In this document: positions 41,001-50,034 of the stretch, piece by piece
How the letters are laid out: every line of letters begins with the position of its first letter
How positions within the stretch are numbered: position 1 is the stretch's first letter
Source: a virus
Strand: one strand, 5' to 3'
Virus record (IMG/VR): IMGVR_UViG_3300042544_000912
Location: 1 to 64,000 of that record
Length of the DNA: 64,000 nt
The notes under the pieces: model-generated
Told to the model about the DNA's origin: nothing
Seen by the model: the letters and a program-made list of their open reading frames with translations, nothing else
The model's database searches: none
Program-made: the position numbers and the translations under genes

Positions 41001-43242
41001 CCACGCAATAAAGGTCGATGGATTAAAACCGATAAACTATCAAGCAGATAGAACAAAATACATTATACCTCTCAACAGACCCGAGGGTACAGAAAGTATT
41101 GATGCTCAATTAACTCGCGAAATTGAATATACGCAGCGAGACATTGTAGAATTAAATCAAGAGGTTACCGCCGACCCGACCGGTTCGACTGCTAAATGGG
41201 ATCTTCCTACCGCCGAGGCATGGCTTGATGTTCTTAATGCTCTAAAGAGAGAACAAAAAAATATTATCTTTAACTATAATAAGTGGGTTAGAGATACTAA
41301 TAATCCTCCTCTTGGACCAGATACTCCAGTATCGACAGATTTAGCATCTGCCAAGGTAGGAATTATAGGCGAATATACTTCAAATCTAGAAAAAGTCAAG
41401 AAGACATTTTCAAATAATACTCCAGTAGCTTCACAGGGTGCAAGTAAAGCGGGTGAAGATGGTTCTACAACAACTGTTGTCACCGAAAAATACGGCGATG
41501 GTTCGATTGTCAAGACTACAATCGTAGAAGACCAAAAGGGTTTTGCGACTTCACAAAAAGAAGTGACGAGAGTTGCTCCTCCGATTGCTTCTCCTGCACC
41601 AAGCACTAATCCTCCTGTGGAAGACTCTATCCAACATCCCGCGCATGATGATCCTAATCAAACAGTGACGCAGGCCCCACCCAATGTGGCTAGTATTCCG
41701 ATATCTAATCCTACAAACAATGGTTTTGGTGACCCCCTCGGACAATATCCAAAAGCAAGTCTTGGTGGTAAACCAGATATCAATCCACTAGCTGTAGGTG
41801 TAAACTCTCCTCATATTCAAAATGACCCAGCCTCACAGGGTGCAAAACAAGAAACTCTGGGTATAGGTTCTTCACCTGCTGCAAAGAATGCTGTTCGTAA
41901 GAAAGACGTTCCGAAAGCGGGTAGACATGGCGGGTCATGGTCGCAGCCCGAAACTCCATATGCAGCAAGATATCCTTACAATAAAGTTACTGCATCGGAA
42001 TCAGGTCACGTTACAGAAATTGATGATACACCGGGCGCAGAAAGAATTCACACTGCCCATAAGTCTGGTACATTCCAAGAAATTGGACCTAACGGCACCC
42101 AAGTAACTAGAATTGTAGGTGATAACTACACAATCATCGACAGTAATGGTTATATCCTTATCGAAGGTAGAGCTAACGTTCACGTTGCTGGTGAATGTAA
42201 TGTTATGATTATGGGTGATGCTAATCTTACTATGAATGGCAAAGTTAATATGGACGTTCACAACGACTTCAATCTAAACGTTGCTGGCCACTTCGGGTTG
42301 TCAGTCGGCGGCGGCATCTTCATTCGCAACGATGGCGTATTCTCGCACGATAACAAGGGCGATATGCAAATTCATGGAGCAGGTAACTTCAACTCTACGA
42401 TTGATGGCACTCAAAATCTAACAGCAAGTGGATATAAAGTAACATCTAAGGGTGATTATCATGTTAAGGTAGCGGCAGTGTCTTATCATACGTCTGTTGG
42501 CAATATCAATCAAGACACAGATGGTTCAATCTTGAGCAAAGCCGCAGTAACTATCGATAGTAAGTCGGGCACACATACAAACATCGAATCGCTTGGTAAT
42601 ACAAATATCAAGTCTGCTGGTTCTGTTAATACGGAATCAATTGCTGCCACAAATATCAAGTCTGCGAATGTGATTAATGCACAAGCAACAGATTCGATTA
42701 ACGTCAAGTCTGGTAATGCGGTGAATGTCAACTCTGCGGCAGCAACCAACGTTAAGTCTGGTGCAGCCGTAAATGTTGAGGGCGCAGGTAATATCAATCT
42801 TAAGGCACCTCTTGTCGCATCTTCGCCGATTGATACGCCAACTTTAGATGTTACAACTGCAAATATTTCTACACTGAATGCTGGTAGCACAAATCTTCGA
42901 GCAACCGGAACTGATACTGGCACTAATGGGGGCAGCACCCACGATCTTCCGATATCTGGACCGACATCTGCCTCTGTCACCGCACCCGCCGCGGCAGCAA
43001 CCGCTGGTAATGCTAACTCGGCTGACCCGGCAAGCGAAGCAACTGGCGCCAAGATTGCAACACTGGCTAATCCAATTCCAGTTGAGAAGCCGGTATCAGT
43101 CTCGGCATCTCCGATTGTCGCAGGCATAAGCGGTAATCAGACTAACGGAGCAGGCGGAAATAGCTTACCTATTAACTCTGCTGGTGGCGCTCAGTTTGAC
43201 GTTAGAGATTTCGAAAAAGAAAATCCAGTAACACACGGATAA
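38029..43242 (+). CDS. Giant spike protein with gp5C-like beta-helix
   Basis: The 1737-residue protein has residues 1-190 made of about 35-residue helical hairpin repeats (V-N-A-L-S-S-A-G-V-L-S-K-D-E-A, L-G-T-L-T-K-S-G-V-I-D). Residues 195-420 form a compact domain with G-E-Y-G-A-Y-R-M-S, reminiscent of wall-hydrolase modules. A long Ala/Ser/Thr-rich region follows (to about 1270). At about residue 1315 S-G-H-V-T-E-I-D-D-T-P-G-A-E-R-I-H opens the gp5C-type needle; V-x-G-x-x-N-[LV]-x-[IM] octads run to about 1600, e.g. NVHVAGECNVMIMGDANLTM. The needle pierces the outer membrane. Size and added domains far exceed T4 gp5C. Confidence 0.75.
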   Translation: MSLLQATSLITSGVKSLKTGKLPDLASTVNALSSAGVLSKDEAKVVKAGLSLANTVAPGTSTNLSIVTNSLATVGILTKTEAATLTKQINVSSSSLSSNTTGNVNKLLGTLTKSGVIDANTSKLLSSGISILTSASNGSVNGVITGALKLAGVSPSVEKAAVQIMQAVPTTIETSKASSGYQTTTTILPDIGSPGILTKDDCVKLLTACQMAIHKKYVVNGKRNNWRKVHNRGEYGAYRMSVSQLIDIDFLKPEIQEWAEECIHSRPTGPGAAERIKTYAEAVQETNGDYDFAPFKREAANNLQYFFLYNPIPLDHVAAVRSMITFITSEEMQDKAAYYYLKKAYADLSNAKIVNEQTPKTTIAGLLAIALCAKLDDAIRFSQGVIKTNADGISSKYWYDTGWNALAETPKTTNSDTPLLKEGVRSPTTEISTKALIETAKDLADVMSGKNINGVVSGLVKNGILPADVGGIVEAGLGIAASVIKDKLAEIDKAKDALLKASSVLPAGASSSLKSISSISSKVNGVTSKVPSISSVAAKANVATVTSNISATSNVTSLAKKITAIAGDIENTATTAVGSALGSVGASGKVDPASLSFIGESLKSGFGLANDPQTAVVNELNRRGMCPPGSTALLRAAIDGVSDPAKISDLIAAETNKMGNVGTAIPALNTKIIEQTGAKPGLANKFEEAKAAAISAIGVSKPELTALVSSAGSASMESLQKKATQAADNILNTTTTAVSGLELANNLTSVTAGAADPASAAAALGASAVSNVTGSASAATDAVSGIAGNSQGALNSATGNVTNALSNAASNVTGMLGGSSPTTTEKPAEGQIVSSFLPVSPASVPPTPQTGAASADAVPALPSTQIAAAVGGPTQASSPPVDPNPIKTPYGSVEVSYQWTASNGVVTLSAKGSPIASVNLIDKTDTKTPQYETLIAAIDGAIKQERINNYTPRVPKTFEQNIGNALYPQNSGALPLREIPIIATVIPFMGDHAIKVDGLKPINYQADRTKYIIPLNRPEGTESIDAQLTREIEYTQRDIVELNQEVTADPTGSTAKWDLPTAEAWLDVLNALKREQKNIIFNYNKWVRDTNNPPLGPDTPVSTDLASAKVGIIGEYTSNLEKVKKTFSNNTPVASQGASKAGEDGSTTTVVTEKYGDGSIVKTTIVEDQKGFATSQKEVTRVAPPIASPAPSTNPPVEDSIQHPAHDDPNQTVTQAPPNVASIPISNPTNNGFGDPLGQYPKASLGGKPDINPLAVGVNSPHIQNDPASQGAKQETLGIGSSPAAKNAVRKKDVPKAGRHGGSWSQPETPYAARYPYNKVTASESGHVTEIDDTPGAERIHTAHKSGTFQEIGPNGTQVTRIVGDNYTIIDSNGYILIEGRANVHVAGECNVMIMGDANLTMNGKVNMDVHNDFNLNVAGHFGLSVGGGIFIRNDGVFSHDNKGDMQIHGAGNFNSTIDGTQNLTASGYKVTSKGDYHVKVAAVSYHTSVGNINQDTDGSILSKAAVTIDSKSGTHTNIESLGNTNIKSAGSVNTESIAATNIKSANVINAQATDSINVKSGNAVNVNSAAATNVKSGAAVNVEGAGNINLKAPLVASSPIDTPTLDVTTANISTLNAGSTNLRATGTDTGTNGGSTHDLPISGPTSASVTAPAAAATAGNANSADPASEATGAKIATLANPIPVEKPVSVSASPIVAGISGNQTNGAGGNSLPINSAGGAQFDVRDFEKENPVTHG

Positions 43243-43246
43243 AAAT

Positions 43247-44032
43247 ATGACAGACACTACAAATAGTAATCCACCCACAGCAAATACTTCCACGGGCGAA
43301 AACCCTACACCCGCGGAAACGCCACCAACTACAGAAAGTAGCACTAATCCGTGTGATTTGGGTAATGGTAGTCCAAGTTTCGTTGATGGGGAAGGGGGTT
43401 CTCCAGCATCAACTGCTCCTGGCACACCCGTTCCGCCCGCGGCTGGATTCAAACCTACAAATAAAGAATATATTACAAATCAGCCTTTACCTGCAATACC
43501 TACAAATATCAACTTTAACAATGCAGCTAGAAGCATTAGGTTATCTCACTATTTTACATTACATGATGTTCTTCATCCGGCACTTGGTGCACCAGGAATT
43601 CCTATGGGCGGCAAAACTGCCGGTGGAAGAAGATGGACAGCATATCAAATAGTGCAGAATCTTCGAGACTTGTGTGTTCTTTGCTTAGACCCTATTAAGC
43701 ACCGCTACAGAAATGTTTTGATAACTTCAACATTTAGAGGTGATAGCACTGGCTCGGCACATAATGTAGGCTGGGGATGTGATATGCAGTTCGCGGCCCA
43801 TGGCAAATCCATGGGTTCATTAATCAGTGTTGCAAATGATGTTGCCAGATTGGGAATACCATACGACCAATTGCTTTATGAATATGCCCCAGGCAGATGT
43901 AAGGGTACATGGTTGCACGTGGGACTTAGAAGACCCGCCACATTAGAAGTTAGAAATCAGGCACAAAGTTTTTATAAGGACAAAGGTTATGGTAGAATAG
44001 GACAATTTGATCAAATGCCTGGCCTTAGATAA
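43247..44032 (+). CDS. M15-type peptidase-like structural protein
   Basis: The 261-residue protein has a Pro/Thr-rich disordered first 85 residues. A peptidase M15-like domain follows: I-R-L-S-H-Y-F-T-L-H-D-V, L-I-T-S-T-F-R-G, S-A-H-N-V-G-W-G-C-D with the H-x(6)-D zinc pair, and W-L-H-V-G-L with the second His ligand. M15 enzymes cut D-Ala-containing peptide bonds in peptidoglycan. Placed beside the spike, it may be a virion enzyme that helps the tube cross the wall. Five bases follow the spike gene. Confidence 0.75.
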   Translation: MTDTTNSNPPTANTSTGENPTPAETPPTTESSTNPCDLGNGSPSFVDGEGGSPASTAPGTPVPPAAGFKPTNKEYITNQPLPAIPTNINFNNAARSIRLSHYFTLHDVLHPALGAPGIPMGGKTAGGRRWTAYQIVQNLRDLCVLCLDPIKHRYRNVLITSTFRGDSTGSAHNVGWGCDMQFAAHGKSMGSLISVANDVARLGIPYDQLLYEYAPGRCKGTWLHVGLRRPATLEVRNQAQSFYKDKGYGRIGQFDQMPGLR

Positions 44033-44042
44033 GAACTTTTCG

Positions 44043-44050
44043 TATAAATA
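44043..44050 (+). promoter_or_regulatory. T4-type late promoter TATAAATA before gene 25
   Basis: A perfect TATAAATA ends five bases before the gene 25 ATG at 44056; T4 spacing would start the RNA at the ATG itself. No ribosome binding site lies between. Confidence 0.55.
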
Positions 44051-44055
44051 CACTT

Positions 44056-44454
44056 ATGGCTACCAAACTATTAAACAGAATATATTCGGACTTCGATCTT
44101 TCATTCGCAGCTAATCCTGTGACGGGGGATTTGGCAAAAAAGTATGATGTTAATGCGGTAAAGCAGTCCCTTAAAACTCTTATCCTGACTAGATTTTATG
44201 AAAGACCTTTTCAACCAAAATTAGGTTCCCCTATCTATGCTATGCTATTCGATAATATCGATGTGATATCTGCCAATAGATTACAATTAGAGTTGGAACT
44301 TTTAATATCTAAGTATGAGCCAAGAGTATTAACACAAAATATTGAAGTGATTCCAGAATATGATCTAAATGCATTTAGGGTGGATATAACTTTTCAGGTA
44401 ATAGGCGTCGAAGGACCAGTAACATTTTCAACTATTCTAAGAAGAAGTAGATAA
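44056..44454 (+). CDS. 25: Baseplate wedge gp25
   Basis: The 132-residue protein (T4: 132) has Y-S-D-F-D-L-S-F, V-K-Q-S-L-K-T-L-I-L-T, F-Y-E-R-P-F-Q-P and L-G-S-P-I-Y-A-M-L-F, which mark gp25 and its type VI secretion homologue TssE. Gp25 seeds the sheath and binds gp6 through its helical core. It starts two genes after the spike, and one base separates it from gene 6. Confidence 0.9.
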   Translation: MATKLLNRIYSDFDLSFAANPVTGDLAKKYDVNAVKQSLKTLILTRFYERPFQPKLGSPIYAMLFDNIDVISANRLQLELELLISKYEPRVLTQNIEVIPEYDLNAFRVDITFQVIGVEGPVTFSTILRRSR

Positions 44455-44455
44455 T

Positions 44456-46315
44456 ATGGCACAATTAAATGTCACCGAACTAGATTTCTTCGGCATCAGA
44501 CAAAATCTAAAAACATATCTTGAAGCTCAAGAAGAATTTTCGGACTACAACTTTGATGGTTCTGGTTTATCTGTATTGATAGATTTGCTGGCATATAATA
44601 CCCACTATAATGCCACACTTGCGCATTTACTTTCAAATGAAATGTTCATCGATAGCGCAATTAAGCGCGGGTCAGTTGTATCGATTGCCAAATCTTTGGG
44701 TTATACTCCTCGCTCTATTGTATCTTCTAAAATAGATGCGACGATTACTATCACACCTGCGCCCACATATACTAATAATACCTTAACACTAAGCAAGTCT
44801 ATAGGATTTTCTGGTGCTGGATTAGATGGCGGCAGCTATGTTTTTTATTCTACTCAAGATGTTACCGCACTAAAAAGTGACGGAGTGTTCGTATTCAATG
44901 TAACTCTAGTTGAAGGTAAGCCGACCACGAATAGCTTCGTCGTAGCATCTGATACAGTATCTGGGCCGTTTGAGCTTCTAAACGGAAACGTTGATACGTC
45001 CACAATCAAGGTTCAAATTCAAAAGTCATCTACCGAATTAGAATACACCACGTATACTAAGAGTGAAAACATCTTATCTGTTACCGACGAATCGCAGGTA
45101 TTTTTCGTCGAAGAGAATTCATACGGAACAACTGAAATTAGATTTGGTGATAATGTTCTTGGAAAGTCTTTGGCCCAGGGTAATATTGTTGCCGTGGAAT
45201 ACATGGTAAGTGCTGGTATTTTAGCAAATGGCATTAGCGGAGTTGCGACAAAAAATGTTATCACTGGAACAGGCGAAACTGTTACTGTTTCCGGCACAAG
45301 ATCGTATGGTGGCGCAGACGCACAGACAACAGATTCCATTCGTTTCATCGCACCAAAGTTCAATGCGACAAAGAATAGAGCGGTAACTGCCGATGATTAT
45401 ACGGCATTGATTGAGAGTCAATACGGAAATATCAACTCTATCACTGTATGGGGCGGAGAGGATAATGATCCACCAATCTACGGCAGAGTGTTTGTTTCGA
45501 TTGAACCTTTACCAAATAGTATTATTACCGAAACAGATAAGGCAGCGATTGCTCGCGATATCATTAAGCCTAGAGGTGTAGTAGGAATTCAGCCGGTATT
45601 TGTTGACCCGACGTATCTTTATGTTAGCTTTAATATTACGTCAAGATATCTTAAAAAATCTACGTCGGCAACTCAGGCTACAATAGAAGCCACGATGAGA
45701 AGCTATTTGTCTAGTTACTTTATCAACACCACATCAAAGGTGAAAAAGAATTTCTATTATTCGGAACTACTAGAACTACTCAATTCAGTATCTCCGTCGA
45801 TTTATTCTACTAATATCGAATTAAATCTGCATCGCGCATTTGAGCCTTTTGTAGGAGAGAATAATAGAATTGTATTTAATTATAATACCGCTATTGCTCC
45901 AAATACCGTAAGATCAAACACATTCGCAACAACTCTTGCGTCTGGCAAATCTGTCAATTGTTATCTGCGTGATAGTTATACAGAAGAGTTGACAGTTGGT
46001 AATTTAGATTTATATGCAGATACAGATGTTCTACTCTCATCGGCGGTAGGAACAATTGATTACACAACTGGTAAAATTAGTATTCCTAGTTTGAATATTT
46101 CATCTGTTGTTAATGATTTATATCTAAGAGTTTATATTAAACCTCAGAGTTCATCACCAGATTTAATTCTTGTGCCAGTAAATGAAGATGAGAGATATAC
46201 ATTTGCAACTACGCCTTCGGTGAATAGTAGTTTGGTGTTAGCACAGGACAACTCTACCAAAGTTGCTGAACGTAATTATATCACTGGCACAACAATCAAT
46301 ATAATCGGAACATAA
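44456..46315 (+). CDS. 6: Baseplate wedge gp6
   Basis: The 619-residue protein (T4: 660) has the gp6 N-terminal signature F-S-D-Y-N-F-D-G-S-G-L-S-V-L-I-D-L-L-A-Y-N-T-H-Y-N-A. F-I-D-S-A-I-K-R-G-S-V-V-S-I-A-K-S-L-G-Y-T-P-R follows, and A-V-T-A-D-D-Y-T-A-L-I-E-S-Q-Y-G-N-I lies in the baseplate_J-like middle. Gp6 dimers form the inner ring that holds the wedges together. It follows gene 25 as in many contractile systems. Confidence 0.9.
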   Translation: MAQLNVTELDFFGIRQNLKTYLEAQEEFSDYNFDGSGLSVLIDLLAYNTHYNATLAHLLSNEMFIDSAIKRGSVVSIAKSLGYTPRSIVSSKIDATITITPAPTYTNNTLTLSKSIGFSGAGLDGGSYVFYSTQDVTALKSDGVFVFNVTLVEGKPTTNSFVVASDTVSGPFELLNGNVDTSTIKVQIQKSSTELEYTTYTKSENILSVTDESQVFFVEENSYGTTEIRFGDNVLGKSLAQGNIVAVEYMVSAGILANGISGVATKNVITGTGETVTVSGTRSYGGADAQTTDSIRFIAPKFNATKNRAVTADDYTALIESQYGNINSITVWGGEDNDPPIYGRVFVSIEPLPNSIITETDKAAIARDIIKPRGVVGIQPVFVDPTYLYVSFNITSRYLKKSTSATQATIEATMRSYLSSYFINTTSKVKKNFYYSELLELLNSVSPSIYSTNIELNLHRAFEPFVGENNRIVFNYNTAIAPNTVRSNTFATTLASGKSVNCYLRDSYTEELTVGNLDLYADTDVLLSSAVGTIDYTTGKISIPSLNISSVVNDLYLRVYIKPQSSSPDLILVPVNEDERYTFATTPSVNSSLVLAQDNSTKVAERNYITGTTINIIGT

Positions 46316-46318
46316 TAC

Positions 46319-49300
46319 ATGTCGGATTTTAAAAATTCTCTGGCATATTTGATTGCAAATCAAGTTCCAGATTATGTCAGAACCGAATTTCCTCAGTTCG
46401 TTCTTTTTCTAGAAAAATACTATGAGTTTCTAGATCAGGACGGAGAGGTTAATAATGTCCTATTGAATGCTGCTTCGTTTTCTGATATCAATAATACACT
46501 AGATGCGTTTCTACCGTCTTTTCGAGAACAATATCTCCAGATGTTTCCACAAGATTCTCTGGTTGATGATCGCCGTCTTATAAAATTTATCAGAGAGTTT
46601 TATGAAGCAAAGGGTTCGGAAGAAAGTATCCACTTTATTTTCAGAACATTCTTTGATGAACATGTTGAGATTATTTATCCTTCTGAATATATTCTGAAAG
46701 CATCGGACGGCGTATGGAAAGAAAGTCAGAAACTTAGAATTACCACCGACGATACGATAACTCTTGACCCCTTCACTCTTCAAGGTAAGAGAGCTACGAT
46801 CTATGCCCATAAAAATATCGGCAATATTGCTACATATGACTATCATAGCATAACGGTAGAAACTGTTACTCGCCTCGGTTATGCTATCCAACCGACATAT
46901 GAACTTTATGTGAAGCACGAAGAAAATGACTACATTCTTCTTCCAGGTGCAGGCGCAAGCGCAAGATTGCTAGTGGAAGATGGAGAAATTCTGGCAGTTA
47001 CTGGCGATCCTGCTACTCATGCCAGAGACTTCAATACCGATACAGATTTCAGCTATGACTATGCATGGATCAATATTCCATCTCACGGCTTTACGACCGG
47101 GGATTGTGTCATATATGATCCGATGGGTGGTGAAGTAATTGGTGGAACAGTAGCATATAGACAATATTACGTTAAGGTAATTGATGTAAATTACATCCGA
47201 TTATATCGTGATAAAATTGCATTGAGTCAACCAACATCAAAGAAATTTATTACTAGCAATAGTGTTGATATTACATATAATAAAATTACTATAGCGAACC
47301 ATGGTTATATCACCGGTGACATGATAATCTATTATGCCGATGCTACTGCCATTGGCGGACTACAGAACGGCAAAGTATATTATGTAATTAAAATAGATGC
47401 AAACACTATCAAACTGGCTGAAAGTTTGATTGATTCGGATCCTAGATATTGTTCGGAAGACTTCTTCGCGGCAGACTATGTTACTATTACTTCATACAGC
47501 GAGGTTAATTTAACTTCCCAGGGTGAGGGTAACTATCACGTTCTTTCAAAAGAATACTTTATCAATTTTACAGAGCCTGATACTGCCAGTGATCAAAGAA
47601 TCATCGATGCTATGGATGCAACAGGTAGTGGCTACAATGCTCTACCGGAAGTAGTATTCATTTCGGATGGAGATGGAATTGGTGCAACAGCAACTGCCCA
47701 TCTAAATGATAGTGGTGGGATTGAATACGTATCAATTGATTCTGGTGGCACAGGCTACGATGATACATCAACTGTAGTAGAATTCAATACCAATAATGTT
47801 CGTTCATTCCTGTTCATAGATGAATTGGCAAACAAGTATGGTTATGTAAGCCGCAGCATTACGGATACAGTGACCATACTGAGCCACACAGGAACTCCAA
47901 ATTACGGTTTCAAAGCAGCCGAAATTTATAGTATTACAGAAGCGGGTTCGGCAGGACAATTTGTCTACACATATCCGGATACCAGCTTAAATTATTTTGC
48001 CGGTGATTATGTAAAAATTGGCATAGATAACAATGCAAGTGTTATTATCGATGCTGTTGATACCAATGGCCTACCTACTAAAGTTAGAATTTTCTCATCT
48101 GGCGGTGGGTTTGAGGCCGAAACGTTTACTGCTACAATTACTTCCAAGACCGGTGCTGGCACAGTAACTCTAGGATTTACTACTGGCGCGATAACGTCAA
48201 TTCAAGATGGATATCAGAACCGCCAGGGCATGTTATCCGATATTAATAGGCTACAAGATAATTATTATTATCAAAACTATTCATATGTTCTACGTTCGAG
48301 AGTGCCGTCATCCAACTGGATGACAATGATAAAAAATACCGTGCATCCTGTCGGTATGGCTGTATTCAGCGAACTTCTAATTATGGATACGCTTGACATT
48401 GGCGTTTCATTCGAAGTATCACAACAACCGATTGATTTCTACGAATTCTTCGATGAAACCATCACCATGACTGATACTACATTTGCAGTAACATTCACTA
48501 AAGTCCTTTCAGATTCAATCTCCGCACCTACTGATACTAAGGTAATTACGTTCCGTAAGGTTCTATCTGATTCTATTACTGCGCCTACTGATACTAAGGT
48601 AATTACGTTCGGTAAGGTTCTATCCGATTCCATTGTTGCACCAACAGATACCAAGGCTGTCACGTTTAGTAAGGTACTATCCGATTCTGTTACCATAACA
48701 GAATCGTTATTGATCGGTCAGGAAAGAGATTTTGATGACACATCAACTCCAACGGATTCTAAAGCTATCTCGTTTGGTAAAACTCTATCGGATTCCATTA
48801 CTGCACCAACCGACGCGGCTCTAATTTCATTTGGTAAAAGCGTATCGGATTCCATTACCGCACCAACAGACGCCATCAATTCATTCGTTGTCGGTAAAGT
48901 ATTAACCGACGCAATAACTCCGGTCGAGGCCGCAACAGTGACGTTCGGTAAAACTCTATCGGATTCTATTACTGCACCAACGGATGCCGCGGCAGTCACT
49001 TTCGGTAAAACTCTATCGGATTCCATTACCGCACCAACAGACGCCATCAATTCATTCGTTGTCGGTAAAAATGTATCGGATTCCATTACCGCACCAACAG
49101 ACGCCATCAATTCATTCGTTGTCGGTAAAAATGTATCGGATTCCATTACCGCACCAACCGATGCTGCGGCAATCACATTTGGTAAAACGCTATCCGACTC
49201 AATCAATAGTCCGACAGATGCTGCCGCAGTAACCGTAGGTAAAACACTATCGGATTCTATTACTGCACCGACAGATGCTATTACCTCATTTAATGTTGGT

Positions 49301-49546
49301 AAAACTCTATCGGATTCTATTACTACACCTACAGATGCTGCCGCAGTAACAGTGGGTAAAACGCTATCGGATTCTACCACACCTGCCACTGAAACATCTA
49401 CTATAAATATAGGTAAGGTGTTAAGTGATTCTATAACAAGCCCACTTGATGCAGGTAGTATAAATATACAAAACTACTGGGCTTACAACTATACATCAGG
49501 CCAAGATGGCATCGGCGATTATGTCGGAACTGATTACACATTTTAA
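46319..49546 (+). CDS. Large wedge/fibre protein with C-terminal tandem repeats
   Basis: The 1075-residue protein starts L-I-A-N-Q-V-P-D-Y-V-R-T-E-F-P-Q-F-V-x-F-L-E-K-Y-Y-E-F-L-D, the N-terminal domain shared by large wedge proteins of marine T4-type phages, where it takes the gene 7 position. The middle has G-S-G-Y and G-G-T-G-Y-D-type beta modules. From about residue 720 it is made of roughly eighteen copies of an 18- to 20-residue repeat, V-T-F-G-K-T-L-S-D-S-I-T-A-P-T-D-A-A. The repeats probably form an extended beta-solenoid or fibre. Copy number varies easily in such arrays, which may tune reach or binding. Confidence 0.7.
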   Translation: MSDFKNSLAYLIANQVPDYVRTEFPQFVLFLEKYYEFLDQDGEVNNVLLNAASFSDINNTLDAFLPSFREQYLQMFPQDSLVDDRRLIKFIREFYEAKGSEESIHFIFRTFFDEHVEIIYPSEYILKASDGVWKESQKLRITTDDTITLDPFTLQGKRATIYAHKNIGNIATYDYHSITVETVTRLGYAIQPTYELYVKHEENDYILLPGAGASARLLVEDGEILAVTGDPATHARDFNTDTDFSYDYAWINIPSHGFTTGDCVIYDPMGGEVIGGTVAYRQYYVKVIDVNYIRLYRDKIALSQPTSKKFITSNSVDITYNKITIANHGYITGDMIIYYADATAIGGLQNGKVYYVIKIDANTIKLAESLIDSDPRYCSEDFFAADYVTITSYSEVNLTSQGEGNYHVLSKEYFINFTEPDTASDQRIIDAMDATGSGYNALPEVVFISDGDGIGATATAHLNDSGGIEYVSIDSGGTGYDDTSTVVEFNTNNVRSFLFIDELANKYGYVSRSITDTVTILSHTGTPNYGFKAAEIYSITEAGSAGQFVYTYPDTSLNYFAGDYVKIGIDNNASVIIDAVDTNGLPTKVRIFSSGGGFEAETFTATITSKTGAGTVTLGFTTGAITSIQDGYQNRQGMLSDINRLQDNYYYQNYSYVLRSRVPSSNWMTMIKNTVHPVGMAVFSELLIMDTLDIGVSFEVSQQPIDFYEFFDETITMTDTTFAVTFTKVLSDSISAPTDTKVITFRKVLSDSITAPTDTKVITFGKVLSDSIVAPTDTKAVTFSKVLSDSVTITESLLIGQERDFDDTSTPTDSKAISFGKTLSDSITAPTDAALISFGKSVSDSITAPTDAINSFVVGKVLTDAITPVEAATVTFGKTLSDSITAPTDAAAVTFGKTLSDSITAPTDAINSFVVGKNVSDSITAPTDAINSFVVGKNVSDSITAPTDAAAITFGKTLSDSINSPTDAAAVTVGKTLSDSITAPTDAITSFNVGKTLSDSITTPTDAAAVTVGKTLSDSTTPATETSTINIGKVLSDSITSPLDAGSINIQNYWAYNYTSGQDGIGDYVGTDYTF
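48480..49470 (+). repeat. 54/60-base coding tandem repeat array
   Basis: The array encodes T-L-S-D-S-I-T-A-P-T-D-A units. Two adjacent 60-base units at 49021-49080 and 49081-49140 are identical, and a further near copy lies at about 48845-48900, so recent duplication or gene conversion has occurred. Most other units are diverged at third codon positions. Confidence 0.85.
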
Positions 49547-49569
49547 TTTTTAAACCAAGGAGTATCAAA

Positions 49570-50025
49570 ATGCAAAACGAAGAATTTCTAAAGATGACAG
49601 GTAAGCTGGATATCGTTGTTTACGATGCCGATGGCAATGTCAAGGAACAACGCGAAGTTCCAAATATCGTAACAACCGCTGGTAAGACCTTCATTGCTGC
49701 ACGTATTGCCGGCACTTCGGCTGCAGTTATGGGCTGGATGGAAGTTGGTACAGGATCTACTGCGGCTGCAGTCGGCGACACCGCTCTAGGAGCAGTTGTT
49801 GCTAGTTCGAGAACAGCAACCTCGGTTTCTGGTGGCACACCATCGTCAAACACTGTAGTTTATGCTACAACATTCCCAGCTGGCACTGGTACTGGCGCTC
49901 TTACCGAAGCAGGTGTTTTCAATGCTTCTTCATCGGGTACAATGCTTTGCCGCACTGTTTTCTCGGTTATCAACAAGGGCGCATCTGACAGCATGACCAT
50001 CACATGGACTGTGACTATCAACTAA
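49570..50025 (+). CDS. Conserved small virion protein, 151 aa
   Basis: The 151-residue protein has K-L-D-I-V-V-Y-D-A-D-G-N-V-K near the start, then G-K-T-F-I-A-A-R-I-A-G, then E-V-G-T-G-S-T-A-A-A, and ends L-T-E-A-G-V-F-N-A-S-S-S-G-T-M-L-C-R-T-V-F-S-V. This jelly-roll-like protein is recurrent beside gene 8-type genes in marine phages, and probably decorates the baseplate or fibres. AAGGAG precedes the ATG at a normal distance. Role not known. Confidence 0.7.
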   Translation: MQNEEFLKMTGKLDIVVYDADGNVKEQREVPNIVTTAGKTFIAARIAGTSAAVMGWMEVGTGSTAAAVGDTALGAVVASSRTATSVSGGTPSSNTVVYATTFPAGTGTGALTEAGVFNASSSGTMLCRTVFSVINKGASDSMTITWTVTIN

Positions 50026-50034
50026 GGATAGAGC

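Noticed and set aside
42510-43127. Long minus-strand frame (205 codons) opposite the spike gene
   Set aside because: It is the antisense shadow of the Ala/Ser/Thr-rich spike repeats; no ribosome binding site and composition follows the opposite strand.
48718-49389. Long minus-strand frame (223 codons) opposite the wedge repeats
   Set aside because: The repeated E-S-D-R-V-L-P-like text simply mirrors the plus-strand repeat units; no independent start signals.
49402-49468. Two TATAAATA boxes near the end of the wedge gene
   Set aside because: They fall in I-N-I-codons of the repeat region, and the next gene has its own AAGGAG leader. Possible late promoters but not separable from coding sequence.
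48480-49470. Possible CRISPR-like array
   Set aside because: Units abut directly without spacers, keep a reading frame and encode a protein repeat.
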